Below are positions 29,272-37,147 of a DNA stretch of 64,000 nt, one piece after another. Position 1 is the first letter of the stretch; the number at the start of each line of letters is the position of its first letter. The translations under genes and the position numbers were made by a program. Source of the stretch: Psychrobacter pacificensis (GTDB lineage Bacteria > Pseudomonadota > Gammaproteobacteria > Pseudomonadales > Moraxellaceae); the NCBI RefSeq assembly GCF_900101915.1, contig NZ_FNAL01000001.1, positions 269,334 to 333,333 of the forward strand. The letters are read 5' to 3'. The notes below the pieces were generated by a model. It was not told where the DNA came from, did no database searches, and saw only the letters and a list, made by a program, of their open reading frames with translations.

Positions 29272-29940
29272 GTGAATAAACAACAAGGCACTGTCAAAAA
29301 ATGGCAGGATGATAAAGGGTTTGGCTTTATCGAAACCGAAGCAGGGGATTCAATCTTCTTTCACGTGAGTGAGTTTAGAGCGCAGCGCCGTCCTGAGGTT
29401 GGCGAACAAGTGGTATTCACCATGGGACGAGACAATCAAGGGCGCTTGCGGGCAACAGAAGTACAAGAGCTGCACTTTGTACAACAAAAAATGGCACAAA
29501 AGAATCAGCAAATCCGTCAGCGCAACCAAAAACGCAGTCACCAAGCGGATTTTGAAGCAAGACAAAAGAAACGCTCGTTCCTTGGTTTGGCTTTTTATGG
29601 TGTCTTAATTTTATTAGCAGCAACCGATAAACTAAGCTGGCTAGTGGTCGGCTGGTATGCTGCACTAGGGTTAATCACTTATATAATGTATGCCAAAGAC
29701 AAAGCTGCTGCGCAAAGTGGCGACTGGCGTACACCTGAGTTTACATTACACGTGCTGAGCGCGCTTGGCGGTTGGGTAGGGGCGCTATTGGCTCAGACGT
29801 ATCTGCGGCACAAATCACAAAAGCCTGAGTTTCGAGTGACTTATTATTTGACCGTTGTTGTGAACATGGCAGGGTTACTGTTTTTATTGGCAGGTGGTGG
29901 GTTAGAGACTGTGACTGATGTATTATCAGAGTTGCTATAA
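29272..29940 (+). CDS. Cold-shock domain plus DUF1294 membrane protein
   Basis: A cold-shock nucleic-acid-binding domain comes first (about 1-65): RNP1-like KGFGFIE and RNP2-like DSIFFHVSEF. A Gln/Lys/Arg-rich helix follows (about 75-105), then hydrophobic segments with the DUF1294 signature KSGDWRTPE-like AQSGDWRTPEF and LSALGGWVGALLAQ. This CSD-DUF1294 fusion is common in gammaproteobacteria but its role is unknown; a membrane-tethered RNA-binding protein is the simplest reading. The GTG at 29272 was chosen because GAGGTG lies six bases upstream; the frame also has GTG at 29263 and 29269. It ends 20 bases before the first HINT gene, so it may lead that operon. Confidence 0.85.
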   Translation: MNKQQGTVKKWQDDKGFGFIETEAGDSIFFHVSEFRAQRRPEVGEQVVFTMGRDNQGRLRATEVQELHFVQQKMAQKNQQIRQRNQKRSHQADFEARQKKRSFLGLAFYGVLILLAATDKLSWLVVGWYAALGLITYIMYAKDKAAAQSGDWRTPEFTLHVLSALGGWVGALLAQTYLRHKSQKPEFRVTYYLTVVVNMAGLLFLLAGGGLETVTDVLSELL

Positions 29941-29960
29941 ATGAGAACTAAGACATACAT

Positions 29961-30752
29961 ATGGATAATGTGATTATGAATACGTCAGGCTTCGTTGGTG
30001 GCACATTGGTGCATACCAATAGAGGATTAGTACCGATCAAAGATATTAAAGTCGGGGATATGGTTTTATCTAGAGATCAACACAACGCGGAAGGTGAGCT
30101 AGTCTATAAGCCAGTACTTCATACTATAGTCACAAAAGATATGCCTGTGTTTTTTGCTACCTTTACACCTGAGTCTGTAGACGACTTACCATTCGAACAA
30201 CTAACTGATCATAACCTTTATGTGGATTTGTTATGTACCGCAAACCATCCGTTTTGGGAGAGAGATATAGGATGGAAAACTGCTGCAGAGTTGAGTAGAG
30301 GTAACATTACTGTTTTAAAAAATAACGAATCTGCATTCTTTGAAGGAGGTAGTGAAGAAGGGGGAATTGAAGTTGTATTCAAAACTGATAAAAATGCGGT
30401 TGGTTTTATTCCTAATTTTTATGATCAATCAAACAACGGACGATTTGTTGACTTAGAAACAGGGCGTACTTTATATTTTGGAAGTTATGCCCCAGTATTT
30501 GAAAAGCTTTTCGTGGAAGATTCGGGGTGGAAACAACGACTATTAGAGCAAACCCCAGTAGAGTTAAGAGACAATGCCGAGTTTTATAACTTCCGTACAG
30601 GCTTTTGGCAAGATGATGCAGGTATCGACTGGGCAGAGGGGGAAGGGCCAGTTACCACTACGGTATATAACATTGAGGTAGCAGATACTGATACTTACTT
30701 TGTCGGTGAGCAGGGGTTGTGGGTGAATGGTGATAATCCTGACAAGACATAA
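29961..30752 (+). CDS. Stand-alone HINT (intein-like) domain protein, copy 1
   Basis: A 263-residue protein made almost only of a HINT/pretoxin-HINT fold. The N-terminal block is GFVGGTLVHTNRGLVPIKDI (about 10-29), where the self-splicing Cys of active HINTs is Gly10. Block B is kept: TANHPFW, Thr93 and His96. The C-terminal block is VYNIEVADTDTYFVGEQGLW, but it ends VNGDNPDKT without the His-Asn of an active C-terminus. Between blocks lies a conserved segment ending EFYNF...DWAEGEGP. There is no signal peptide, no membrane segment and no attached toxin. It starts 20 bases after the cold-shock/DUF1294 gene. A nearby in-frame ATG at 29976 is an alternative start. Function unknown. Confidence 0.85.
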   Translation: MDNVIMNTSGFVGGTLVHTNRGLVPIKDIKVGDMVLSRDQHNAEGELVYKPVLHTIVTKDMPVFFATFTPESVDDLPFEQLTDHNLYVDLLCTANHPFWERDIGWKTAAELSRGNITVLKNNESAFFEGGSEEGGIEVVFKTDKNAVGFIPNFYDQSNNGRFVDLETGRTLYFGSYAPVFEKLFVEDSGWKQRLLEQTPVELRDNAEFYNFRTGFWQDDAGIDWAEGEGPVTTTVYNIEVADTDTYFVGEQGLWVNGDNPDKT

Positions 30753-30895
30753 TTTTGGCGAATGAATAATATGAATAAAGATTTTTCAGGTTTCACTGCC
30801 GGCACCTTAGTACATACAGAAACAGGACTAGTACCAATAGAACAACTAAAAATTGGCGATAAAGTACTTTCAAAAGCAGCTAATGGTTTAGGTGA
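30661..30895 (+). repeat. Direct repeat unit A of the HINT array
   Basis: Covers the end of HINT copy 1, the 9-base spacer and the start of copy 2. It is nearly identical to 31495-31729, exactly 834 bases downstream; substitutions are sparse up to about base 185 of the unit and increase after that. The shared block includes GGTATATAACATTGAGGTAG and GTACATACAGAAACAGGACT. Confidence 0.85.
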
Positions 30896-31586
30896 ACTGA
30901 TATATAAAGCAGTAACGAATACTATGGTTACTGAAAGTGTATTGGTGAAGCTATTAGAATTATCGATTGCAATTGATTCTTCATTACCCATGAAAGAACA
31001 AATTGAACTTCAGAGGTTAGTCGATGATCAACCTTCAACTCGATTATTGATAACAGAGAATCATCCATTATGGGTATATGACAAGCAATGGATAAATGCT
31101 AAAGAGGTAAAATCTCAAGATATTTTAATTAACAAAGACTTGATTAAATATTCGGCTGAGTCTGGCAATAATTCCTATGACACTACATCATTAAGACAAA
31201 TTTATAGAACGGATAGATCGAATATTGGTTTCGTACCAAAATTCGATGAAGACATTCCTGCTCAATATGGCAGTCTAATTGATTTAACAACAGGCGAGGA
31301 GCTTCAGAATAGTGTCACTTATCAAGCAGTGACAGACAAGTTATATGAGCATGATGAGGAGTGGAAACAACGTCTATTAGAACAAACGCCAGAAGCTGAT
31401 CGAGAAGGTGCAGAGTTCTTTGGTTTTCGTCAAGGTGAATGGAAAGATCCTGATACTATAGATTGGGTAGAGGGCGAAGGTCCTCTTACTATGACGGTAT
31501 ATAACATTGAGGTAGCAGATACTCATACTTACTTTGTCGGTGAGCAGGGGTTGTGGGTGAATGGCAATAATCCTGACAAGACATAA
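30762..31586 (+). CDS. Stand-alone HINT domain protein, copy 2
   Basis: A 274-residue paralogue of the preceding gene, starting nine bases after its stop. It begins MNNMNKDFSG, with Gly10 at the usual Cys position followed by FTAGTLVHTETGLVPIEQL. Block B is TENHPLW (Thr98, His101). The C-terminus is VYNIEVADTHTYFVGEQGLW then VNGNNPDKT, again lacking the terminal His-Asn. Its first 40 residues match copy 3 almost exactly and its last 35 match copy 1 almost exactly, while residues about 50-190 differ from both. Hand-counted GC at 31021-31080 is 21 of 60, lower than the flanking lspA. No catalytic activity is claimed. Confidence 0.85.
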   Translation: MNNMNKDFSGFTAGTLVHTETGLVPIEQLKIGDKVLSKAANGLGELIYKAVTNTMVTESVLVKLLELSIAIDSSLPMKEQIELQRLVDDQPSTRLLITENHPLWVYDKQWINAKEVKSQDILINKDLIKYSAESGNNSYDTTSLRQIYRTDRSNIGFVPKFDEDIPAQYGSLIDLTTGEELQNSVTYQAVTDKLYEHDEEWKQRLLEQTPEADREGAEFFGFRQGEWKDPDTIDWVEGEGPLTMTVYNIEVADTHTYFVGEQGLWVNGNNPDKT

Positions 31587-31729
31587 TTTTAGCGAATGAA
31601 TAATATGGATAAAGATTTTTCAGGTTTCACTGCTGGCACTTTAGTACATACAGAAACAGGACTAGTACCAATAGAGCAACTAGAAATTGGAGATAAAGTG
31701 TTGTCTAAGGCAGCTGATGGTTTGGGTGA
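31495..31729 (+). repeat. Direct repeat unit B of the HINT array
   Basis: Second copy of the junction repeat, spanning the end of HINT copy 2 and the start of copy 3. The constant 834-base offset and the position across gene junctions point to tandem duplication by unequal recombination, with divergence kept in the gene middles. Confidence 0.85.
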
Positions 31730-32408
31730 TCTGGTTTACAAGAGGATAACTCGGACGACAACTAATGATGCATCAATTTTCATGATGTATTTTAATACTT
31801 ATGTAAATCCACAATTGAATTTGGCAGATAGAGTTAATCTAAGACGTAAGTTAAAGAAACAACAGATATTGCCTGAACCTCTATTAATGACAGCAGATCA
31901 TCCCTTTTGGACACAAAACAGAGGTTGGGTGAGAGCAGATAAATTGAACGCTCAAGATATCTTAGTGACTAAGGATAATACTTATTTTACAACTGATAGT
32001 GGAGGTGGGTATGACTATAGATATGAAGGCATAATACCTATGTATCATGCAAATAAAAAAGGATATGCTTATCAGGTAAGCTTTGGTGATGAAACAGGCG
32101 AACTCAAAGGATCATACGTTAATTTATTAACAGGAAGGTATGAACTTTATACGGATCCAGCACCAACATGGATAAATAAATTGTGGCAAGCTGACTCAGA
32201 ATGGGAGCAACGCCTATTAGAACAAACACCTAAAGATAAAAGTGAACATGCTGAGTTCTTTGGTTTTCGTCAAGGTGAATGGAAAGATCCTGATACTATA
32301 GATTGGGCAGAAGGCGAAGGTCCTCTTACTATGACGGTGTATAACATCGAGGTCGAAGACACGCACACTTACTTTGTCGGTGAGGTTGGTATTTGGGTGC
32401 ATGAATAG
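31596..32408 (+). CDS. Stand-alone HINT domain protein, copy 3
   Basis: A 270-residue third copy, nine bases after copy 2. Gly10 replaces the nucleophile, and block B is TADHPFW (Thr99, His102). It ends VYNIEVEDTHTYFVGEVGIW then VHE and stop. This C-terminus is the closest to an active HINT (usually VHN followed by cargo), but Glu stands where Asn is expected and translation stops there. Like copies 1 and 2 it has the conserved segment EWEQRLLEQTP...AEFFGFRQGEWKDPD before the last block. A symmetric terminator follows. A polymorphic-toxin or processing role is conceivable from the family, but no cargo is present. Confidence 0.85.
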   Translation: MNNMDKDFSGFTAGTLVHTETGLVPIEQLEIGDKVLSKAADGLGDLVYKRITRTTTNDASIFMMYFNTYVNPQLNLADRVNLRRKLKKQQILPEPLLMTADHPFWTQNRGWVRADKLNAQDILVTKDNTYFTTDSGGGYDYRYEGIIPMYHANKKGYAYQVSFGDETGELKGSYVNLLTGRYELYTDPAPTWINKLWQADSEWEQRLLEQTPKDKSEHAEFFGFRQGEWKDPDTIDWAEGEGPLTMTVYNIEVEDTHTYFVGEVGIWVHE

Positions 32409-32461
32409 AGATTGTGCAGATAGGTCAAATTAACATATATATTCAATCGTCAAAAACAGAC

Positions 32462-32501
32462 AAAAAAAGGTGGGTTACGACTGAGTAACCCACCTTTTTA
32501 A
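32462..32501. terminator. Bidirectional terminator between HINT array and lspA
   Basis: AAAAAAAGGTGGGTTAC and GTAACCCACCTTTTT form a perfect stem around CGACTGA-type loop. It lies between convergent genes. Confidence 0.92.
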
Positions 32502-32537
32502 TTTATCAATTAAATTAATATCTTTAGCTATAGACGG

Positions 32538-33188
32538 TTATGACCGTAGCATTTCACGCTTCCGTTCCAAAAACAGCATATCGATGACAATCAGTACAAC
32601 CCCGAGAGAAATCCCAATATCTGCAATATTAAAAATCGGATAATGCCAAACATCAGCATAGTGCACATGGATAAAGTCAATCACATGACCATGTAGTAAG
32701 CGGTCGATCAAATTACCAAGCGCACCGCCTAGTACCATGGCAAGTCCAAGCGAGAGTAGCGTGGCTTTGCGAGGTGCTTTGAGTAAATAGATGATCAGAA
32801 ACAGTGACATGAGTAATGCCAGTCCTGAAAAAAACCACTTCTGCCAACCGCCAGCATCTGCCAAAAAGCTAAATGCTGCGCCGTAATTATAAGCAAGTGT
32901 CCAGTTGAGAAATGGCTCAATCACGGGCACTGGATCATGAAAGGTCAGCTTGGTTTCTGCCAGCCACTTGGTCCACTGATCGATGACAATGATAATCAGC
33001 GCCAGTGCATACCAAATAAAAGCACGAGTACCGTTAGCCACCAGTTTTGGTGTCTTCTTTGTTGACTTGCTCAGGCGGCCTCTAGGCGTGGTTGAGCTAC
33101 CTGTGGTCGCATGAGCAGGCTTGGGCGAATGATCAACCTCAACCTGCGAGTCATGCGGGCTTTCAGATGAATCCGTTGGGTTAGGCAT
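32538..33188 (-). CDS. lspA: Lipoprotein signal peptidase II
   Basis: Inner-membrane aspartyl protease that removes prolipoprotein signal peptides. The four-TM core has [28 protein letters not shown] (first catalytic Asp region) and FNIADIGI (second catalytic Asp). The ATG at 33188 overlaps the ileS stop by 8 bases, giving 216 residues; upstream codons lie inside ileS and are rejected. A hydrophilic N-terminal extension of about 50 residues rich in Ser, Thr, Pro and Lys precedes TM1 and is unusual against the 165 or so residues of most LspA. The overlap suggests translational coupling to ileS. Confidence 0.94.
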   Translation of the reverse strand: MPNPTDSSESPHDSQVEVDHSPKPAHATTGSSTTPRGRLSKSTKKTPKLVANGTRAFIWYALALIIIVIDQWTKWLAETKLTFHDPVPVIEPFLNWTLAYNYGAAFSFLADAGGWQKWFFSGLALLMSLFLIIYLLKAPRKATLLSLGLAMVLGGALGNLIDRLLHGHVIDFIHVHYADVWHYPIFNIADIGISLGVVLIVIDMLFLERKREMLRS

Positions 33189-36030
33189 AATGACGTACCT
33201 CGCCGTCACCACTGACGTTGGTTACGCAGCGCGCGCATAGTTCAGGGTGTGCGCTATCTGTGCCGATATCATCACGGATGTGCCAGCAGCGTACGCATTT
33301 AGTACCAGTGGCAGCGCTAACTTGTACCACTAAGTCAGCAGCTTCGTCTGTATTGGTCTCGTCTGCCTGCTTGGACTCAGTAGGTGCTTCGCTCATTGGC
33401 TTTAGTTCTGCGTTGCTAGTGATGAGTACAAAACGAAGCTCTTCATCAAGCTTGGCTAGACTTTCATACATGGCACCGTCAGCGTATAGGCTCACATCGG
33501 CAGATAAGTTGGCATTGATAATTTTTTCACCACGTGCGGTTTCGATATGCTTGTTTACCATGTCTTTGGCAAACATAATACGCTGCCAGTCATCATTGCT
33601 GATAGCACTTAGCTCAAACGCTGGGAACTCGTACCACTCTTGGGTAAACACGTAGCCGCCTTTATCAGCCTCACGTTGGTTCAGTACTTCCCATGCCTCT
33701 TGCGCCGTGAATGATAAGATCGGTGTGATCCAGCGAATCAGCGCATGAGCAATATGGTAGATTGCCGTCTGGGCAGAGCGGCGCGGCTGACCGTCTTTTT
33801 GGGTGGTGTACTGACGGTCTTTGATGATGTCTAAATAAAAACTGCCCAAGTCTTGCGAGCAAAACGCGGTCACGTGCTGGGTGACTTGGTGAAAGTCCAT
33901 TGCATCATAGGCACTGATGATTTGCGCTTGTACGGTTTGCGCGCGCTCAATGATGAATTTATCAAGACTGACCAGCTCGTCCATCGGTACACTGTCGGTT
34001 GCAGGATTGAAGTCATCAGTATTGGCCAGTAAGAAGCGCAAGGTGTTACGAATACGGCGATACATATCGATCGCGCCTTTAAACACCGTCTTACCTGCGC
34101 TCATCTCATAACGATAGTCGCTAGACGCAATCCACAGACGCAACATGTCCGCGCCCGTTTTGTTGATCTCTTCTTGCGGCGTGATGATATTACCCAATGA
34201 CTTACTCATCTTACGACCGTTTTCATCGACCACAAAACCATGGGTCAGTACTTGCTTAAACGGTGGGCGCTCATACATGGCCTCTGACGTCAGTAATGAC
34301 GTTTGGAACCAGCCGCGATGTTGATCAGAACCTTCTAAATACATGTCAGCTGGGTTGGTCAGCTCATCGCGTTGCTCAAGTACGGCGAAATGCGTCGTGC
34401 CTGAGTCAAACCACACGTCCAATGTGTCCGTTGCTTTGTCATAATCAGCCGCTTCGCTACCTAAGAAGTCCTCGCAGCTGGCGTCAAACCACGCTTCAAC
34501 ACCGCCCTCAGCGATTTTTTGCGCCGCAGTTTCCATCAGCTCAAGCGTATTTGGATGCAGCTCGCCTGTTTCTTTGTGCGTAAAGAACGTAATCGGCACG
34601 CCCCACGTACGCTGACGTGAGATACACCAGTCAGGGCGACCATTCATCATCGCTTCGATGCGGTTCTGCCCCCATGCAGGTGTCCAGTTGACCGATGGAA
34701 TATCAGCAAGGGCGCGAGCACGTAGACCTTGGGTTTCCATATTGATAAACCACTGCGGCGTGGCGCGGAAGATAATCGGTGACTTATGACGCCAGCAATG
34801 TGGATAGCTGTGTTCAATTTTGGTATGGCTGATTAGATGGCCATTGTCATGTAGGGCAGCGATGATTTTTGGATTGGCTTTATAGATGTGCTCGCCTGCG
34901 AAGATCGCTGCGCTGTCTAGATAAACGCCCGTACCGCTCACTGGGTTTTCCACTGGTAAGTTGTATTTTAGACCAACGATATAATCGTCGAGACCATGAC
35001 CGGGTGCAGTATGTACCAAACCAGTACCACTATCGGTAGTCACATGATCGCCTAGGATAATCGGCACTTGGCGGTCTTCAATCAATGGATGCTGAGCGCT
35101 CAATCCTTCAAGCTCACTGCCTGATACGGTCGCGAGGACGCCTTTATTCTCAAGGCTGAGCGCGGTCATTGCAGCGTCAACAAGGTCAGTGGCCAGTAAC
35201 AAGTTACCCTTTGAAGTCGCGACCACACTGTAGTCATGCTCAGGATGGACTGAGATGGCTTGGTTGGCAGGTAGTGTCCATGGGGTGGTGGTCCAGATGA
35301 CCGCAGCGATGGTATCGTCGATGGCTGCCATGGCATCGAGCTTGTCCGTACCCAATACATCAAAGCTCACATAGATGGCGTCAGAGACTTTGTCTTGGTA
35401 TTCCACTTCGGCTTCTGCTAGAGCAGAGCCACAATCCAAGCACCAGTTCACTGGCTTCATGCCGCGCGTTACGTGACCATTTTCATGAATTTTTGCCAGC
35501 GCGCGCACGATGTTGGCTTCCTGCGCAAAGTTCATGGTCAGATAAGGGTTGTCCCAATCGCCAAACACGCCCAAACGTTTAAAATCGGCCTTTTGCAACT
35601 CAATTTGGGTACTGGCGTATTCGCGGCATAAACCACGGAATTCGGTAGCAGACACTTTTTGACCGACTTTGCCGACTTTGGCTTCGACTTTTTGTTCGAT
35701 TGGCAGACCATGACAATCCCAACCAGGGACATAAGGCGCATCAAATCCTGATAAGGTTTTTGATTTGACAATAATGTCTTTTAGTACTTTGTTGACCGCG
35801 TGACCCAAGTGAATCTGACCGTTGGCGTATGGAGGGCCATCGTGCAAAATATACTTAGTCGCACCAGCACGCGCCTGACGAATTTTACCGTACACGTCAT
35901 CTGCTTCCCAAGCAGCTAACCAATCTGGCTCGCGCTTGGCAAGGTTTGCGCGCATCGCAAATGGCGTATCCGCAAGGTTCAGCGTGTCTTTGTAATCTTG
36001 GCTTGGTGTGTCAGTGCTTTTATCAGTCAT
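33181..36030 (-). CDS. ileS: Isoleucyl-tRNA synthetase
   Basis: Class I aminoacyl-tRNA synthetase of 949 residues. The HIGH motif is in [16 protein letters not shown] (about 65-80), and KMSKS is in [10 protein letters not shown] (about 617). The CP1 editing domain lies between them, with [13 protein letters not shown]. The C-terminal zinc site is CVRCWH...CARC. The C-terminal part holds a Glu/Asp/Thr-rich insert before the zinc ribbon. It is followed by lspA with an 8-base overlap; ribF, a common upstream partner, is absent. Confidence 0.97.
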   Translation of the reverse strand: MTDKSTDTPSQDYKDTLNLADTPFAMRANLAKREPDWLAAWEADDVYGKIRQARAGATKYILHDGPPYANGQIHLGHAVNKVLKDIIVKSKTLSGFDAPYVPGWDCHGLPIEQKVEAKVGKVGQKVSATEFRGLCREYASTQIELQKADFKRLGVFGDWDNPYLTMNFAQEANIVRALAKIHENGHVTRGMKPVNWCLDCGSALAEAEVEYQDKVSDAIYVSFDVLGTDKLDAMAAIDDTIAAVIWTTTPWTLPANQAISVHPEHDYSVVATSKGNLLLATDLVDAAMTALSLENKGVLATVSGSELEGLSAQHPLIEDRQVPIILGDHVTTDSGTGLVHTAPGHGLDDYIVGLKYNLPVENPVSGTGVYLDSAAIFAGEHIYKANPKIIAALHDNGHLISHTKIEHSYPHCWRHKSPIIFRATPQWFINMETQGLRARALADIPSVNWTPAWGQNRIEAMMNGRPDWCISRQRTWGVPITFFTHKETGELHPNTLELMETAAQKIAEGGVEAWFDASCEDFLGSEAADYDKATDTLDVWFDSGTTHFAVLEQRDELTNPADMYLEGSDQHRGWFQTSLLTSEAMYERPPFKQVLTHGFVVDENGRKMSKSLGNIITPQEEINKTGADMLRLWIASSDYRYEMSAGKTVFKGAIDMYRRIRNTLRFLLANTDDFNPATDSVPMDELVSLDKFIIERAQTVQAQIISAYDAMDFHQVTQHVTAFCSQDLGSFYLDIIKDRQYTTQKDGQPRRSAQTAIYHIAHALIRWITPILSFTAQEAWEVLNQREADKGGYVFTQEWYEFPAFELSAISNDDWQRIMFAKDMVNKHIETARGEKIINANLSADVSLYADGAMYESLAKLDEELRFVLITSNAELKPMSEAPTESKQADETNTDEAADLVVQVSAATGTKCVRCWHIRDDIGTDSAHPELCARCVTNVSGDGEVRHYA

Positions 36031-36482
36031 AGAAGGTATCTTTTTAAAAGGTAGGTTTGTGTGTCGGTTAAAACCGGCTACAAGGCTCGATGTTCAACGT
36101 ATTTCAATATAGTGCTGAGGTTAATGCTGTGTCGATAATACTTAATTACTAATAATAGTAGGTATATTGCTCATCATAGTCGGTTTATCAACCGCCATGT
36201 CAATAAATACCCATTGTTGCTCATTAGTCTGCAAATAGTTACGTCAATAATAAATGGTAACGAGACGATTGCAACATAAAATATGCTAGTAAAAATAATT
36301 CAAAAAAATATTTAGATCGGCAGCTATTATATGACAAAAAGAGTAGGGTAAAAAGAGCTGAGCAATTTCATCCTCATTTTGACCAATATCAACTGTTTAT
36401 CTACGTTGCATGTCGTTGATGAGAGTATAACGATGACCTCTTCGCAAGATAATTTATTAAAAAATAAAGTCAGGTTCAGCCG
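36031..36482. other. Intergenic region upstream of ileS
   Basis: 452 AT-rich bases between the thioredoxin-like gene stop and the ileS start. No gene, T-box or other riboswitch was recognised; T-boxes are not expected in this group. The ileS promoter should be in the left half. Confidence 0.4.
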
Positions 36483-37040
36483 CTAAAAAACCGATGCTAA
36501 CCATAAGCGCAGTTTTAACGACCATAGTGGCTGAATACCTGTTAGCCCTTGTGTCATCTTGCCATTCTCTAATACCACATAGGATGGTGTGACTTGTCCT
36601 TGCCAATCCGCAAAGATATCACCTTCTCGGTCGTTTATGGTGGTAAAGCCAAACTGATGCTGATCGAGGTAGCTGCGTAGCTCTTGATTTGAGCCTGACT
36701 GCACAGCGATAGTGATGACAGCATGATCGTTTGTCGCTGCTAGCCTATTTATCGTTGGCGATGTGACGCTACAGACCGAGCACCATGTCCCCCAAAAATA
36801 TATCAGTGTTGGCTGCTGGCGACTCAGCTCGGCCAAATCCACCGGTTGCCCTTGATAGTCCATTAATTGCAATTGCGGATCGGCTGGCATGACAGGCTGT
36901 CGCCACCAGTTGACCACACTATAAATCACCAAAAATATCACCCCATAGAGCAGTGCTGTCTTAAGCACAGACAGGATGCGCTGTTTGGGTGTTTTTTTCG
37001 GTTTTTCGAGGGTTTTGTCGATGCCAATATCAGTCGTCAT
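36483..37040 (-). CDS. Membrane-anchored thioredoxin-like protein (ScsD/TlpA type)
   Basis: A 185-residue protein with one N-terminal membrane segment (about 23-45, LLYGVIFLVIYSVVNWW) and a periplasmic thioredoxin fold. The active site is WGTWCSVC (about 83-90), with the cis-Pro in VTPSYVV (about 148-154). It resembles the ScsD/DsbE-like disulfide oxidoreductases. No partner Dsb or cytochrome c biogenesis gene is adjacent, so the target proteins are unknown. The Shine-Dalgarno is weak. It is transcribed in the same direction as the GNAT-nitrilase gene upstream but separated from it by a terminator. Confidence 0.85.
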   Translation of the reverse strand: MTTDIGIDKTLEKPKKTPKQRILSVLKTALLYGVIFLVIYSVVNWWRQPVMPADPQLQLMDYQGQPVDLAELSRQQPTLIYFWGTWCSVCSVTSPTINRLAATNDHAVITIAVQSGSNQELRSYLDQHQFGFTTINDREGDIFADWQGQVTPSYVVLENGKMTQGLTGIQPLWSLKLRLWLASVF

Positions 37041-37078
37041 AGGGGCTGCTTTTATACTTTTATGTGTTGATAGATAAA

Positions 37079-37108
37079 AATAAACGGCTGATGATGCAGC
37101 CGTTTATT
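37079..37108 (-). terminator. Terminator of the GNAT-nitrilase gene
   Basis: AATAAACGGCTG and CAGCCGTTTATT pair over 12 bp around a 6-base loop; on the minus strand the hairpin is followed by TTTTT. It lies 40 bases after the stop at 37148. Confidence 0.8.
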
Positions 37109-37147
37109 GGATTAAAAAGTCAGTAGGGAGTTATAGCAGATACGTTA

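Noticed and set aside
29961..32408. Active intein or complete polymorphic toxin
   Set aside because: Gly stands at the nucleophile position, the C-terminal His-Asn is absent, and no extein, toxin or secretion domain is present.
33218..33655. 145-codon plus-strand frame inside ileS
   Set aside because: Antisense shadow, Ser/Leu-rich with no domain.
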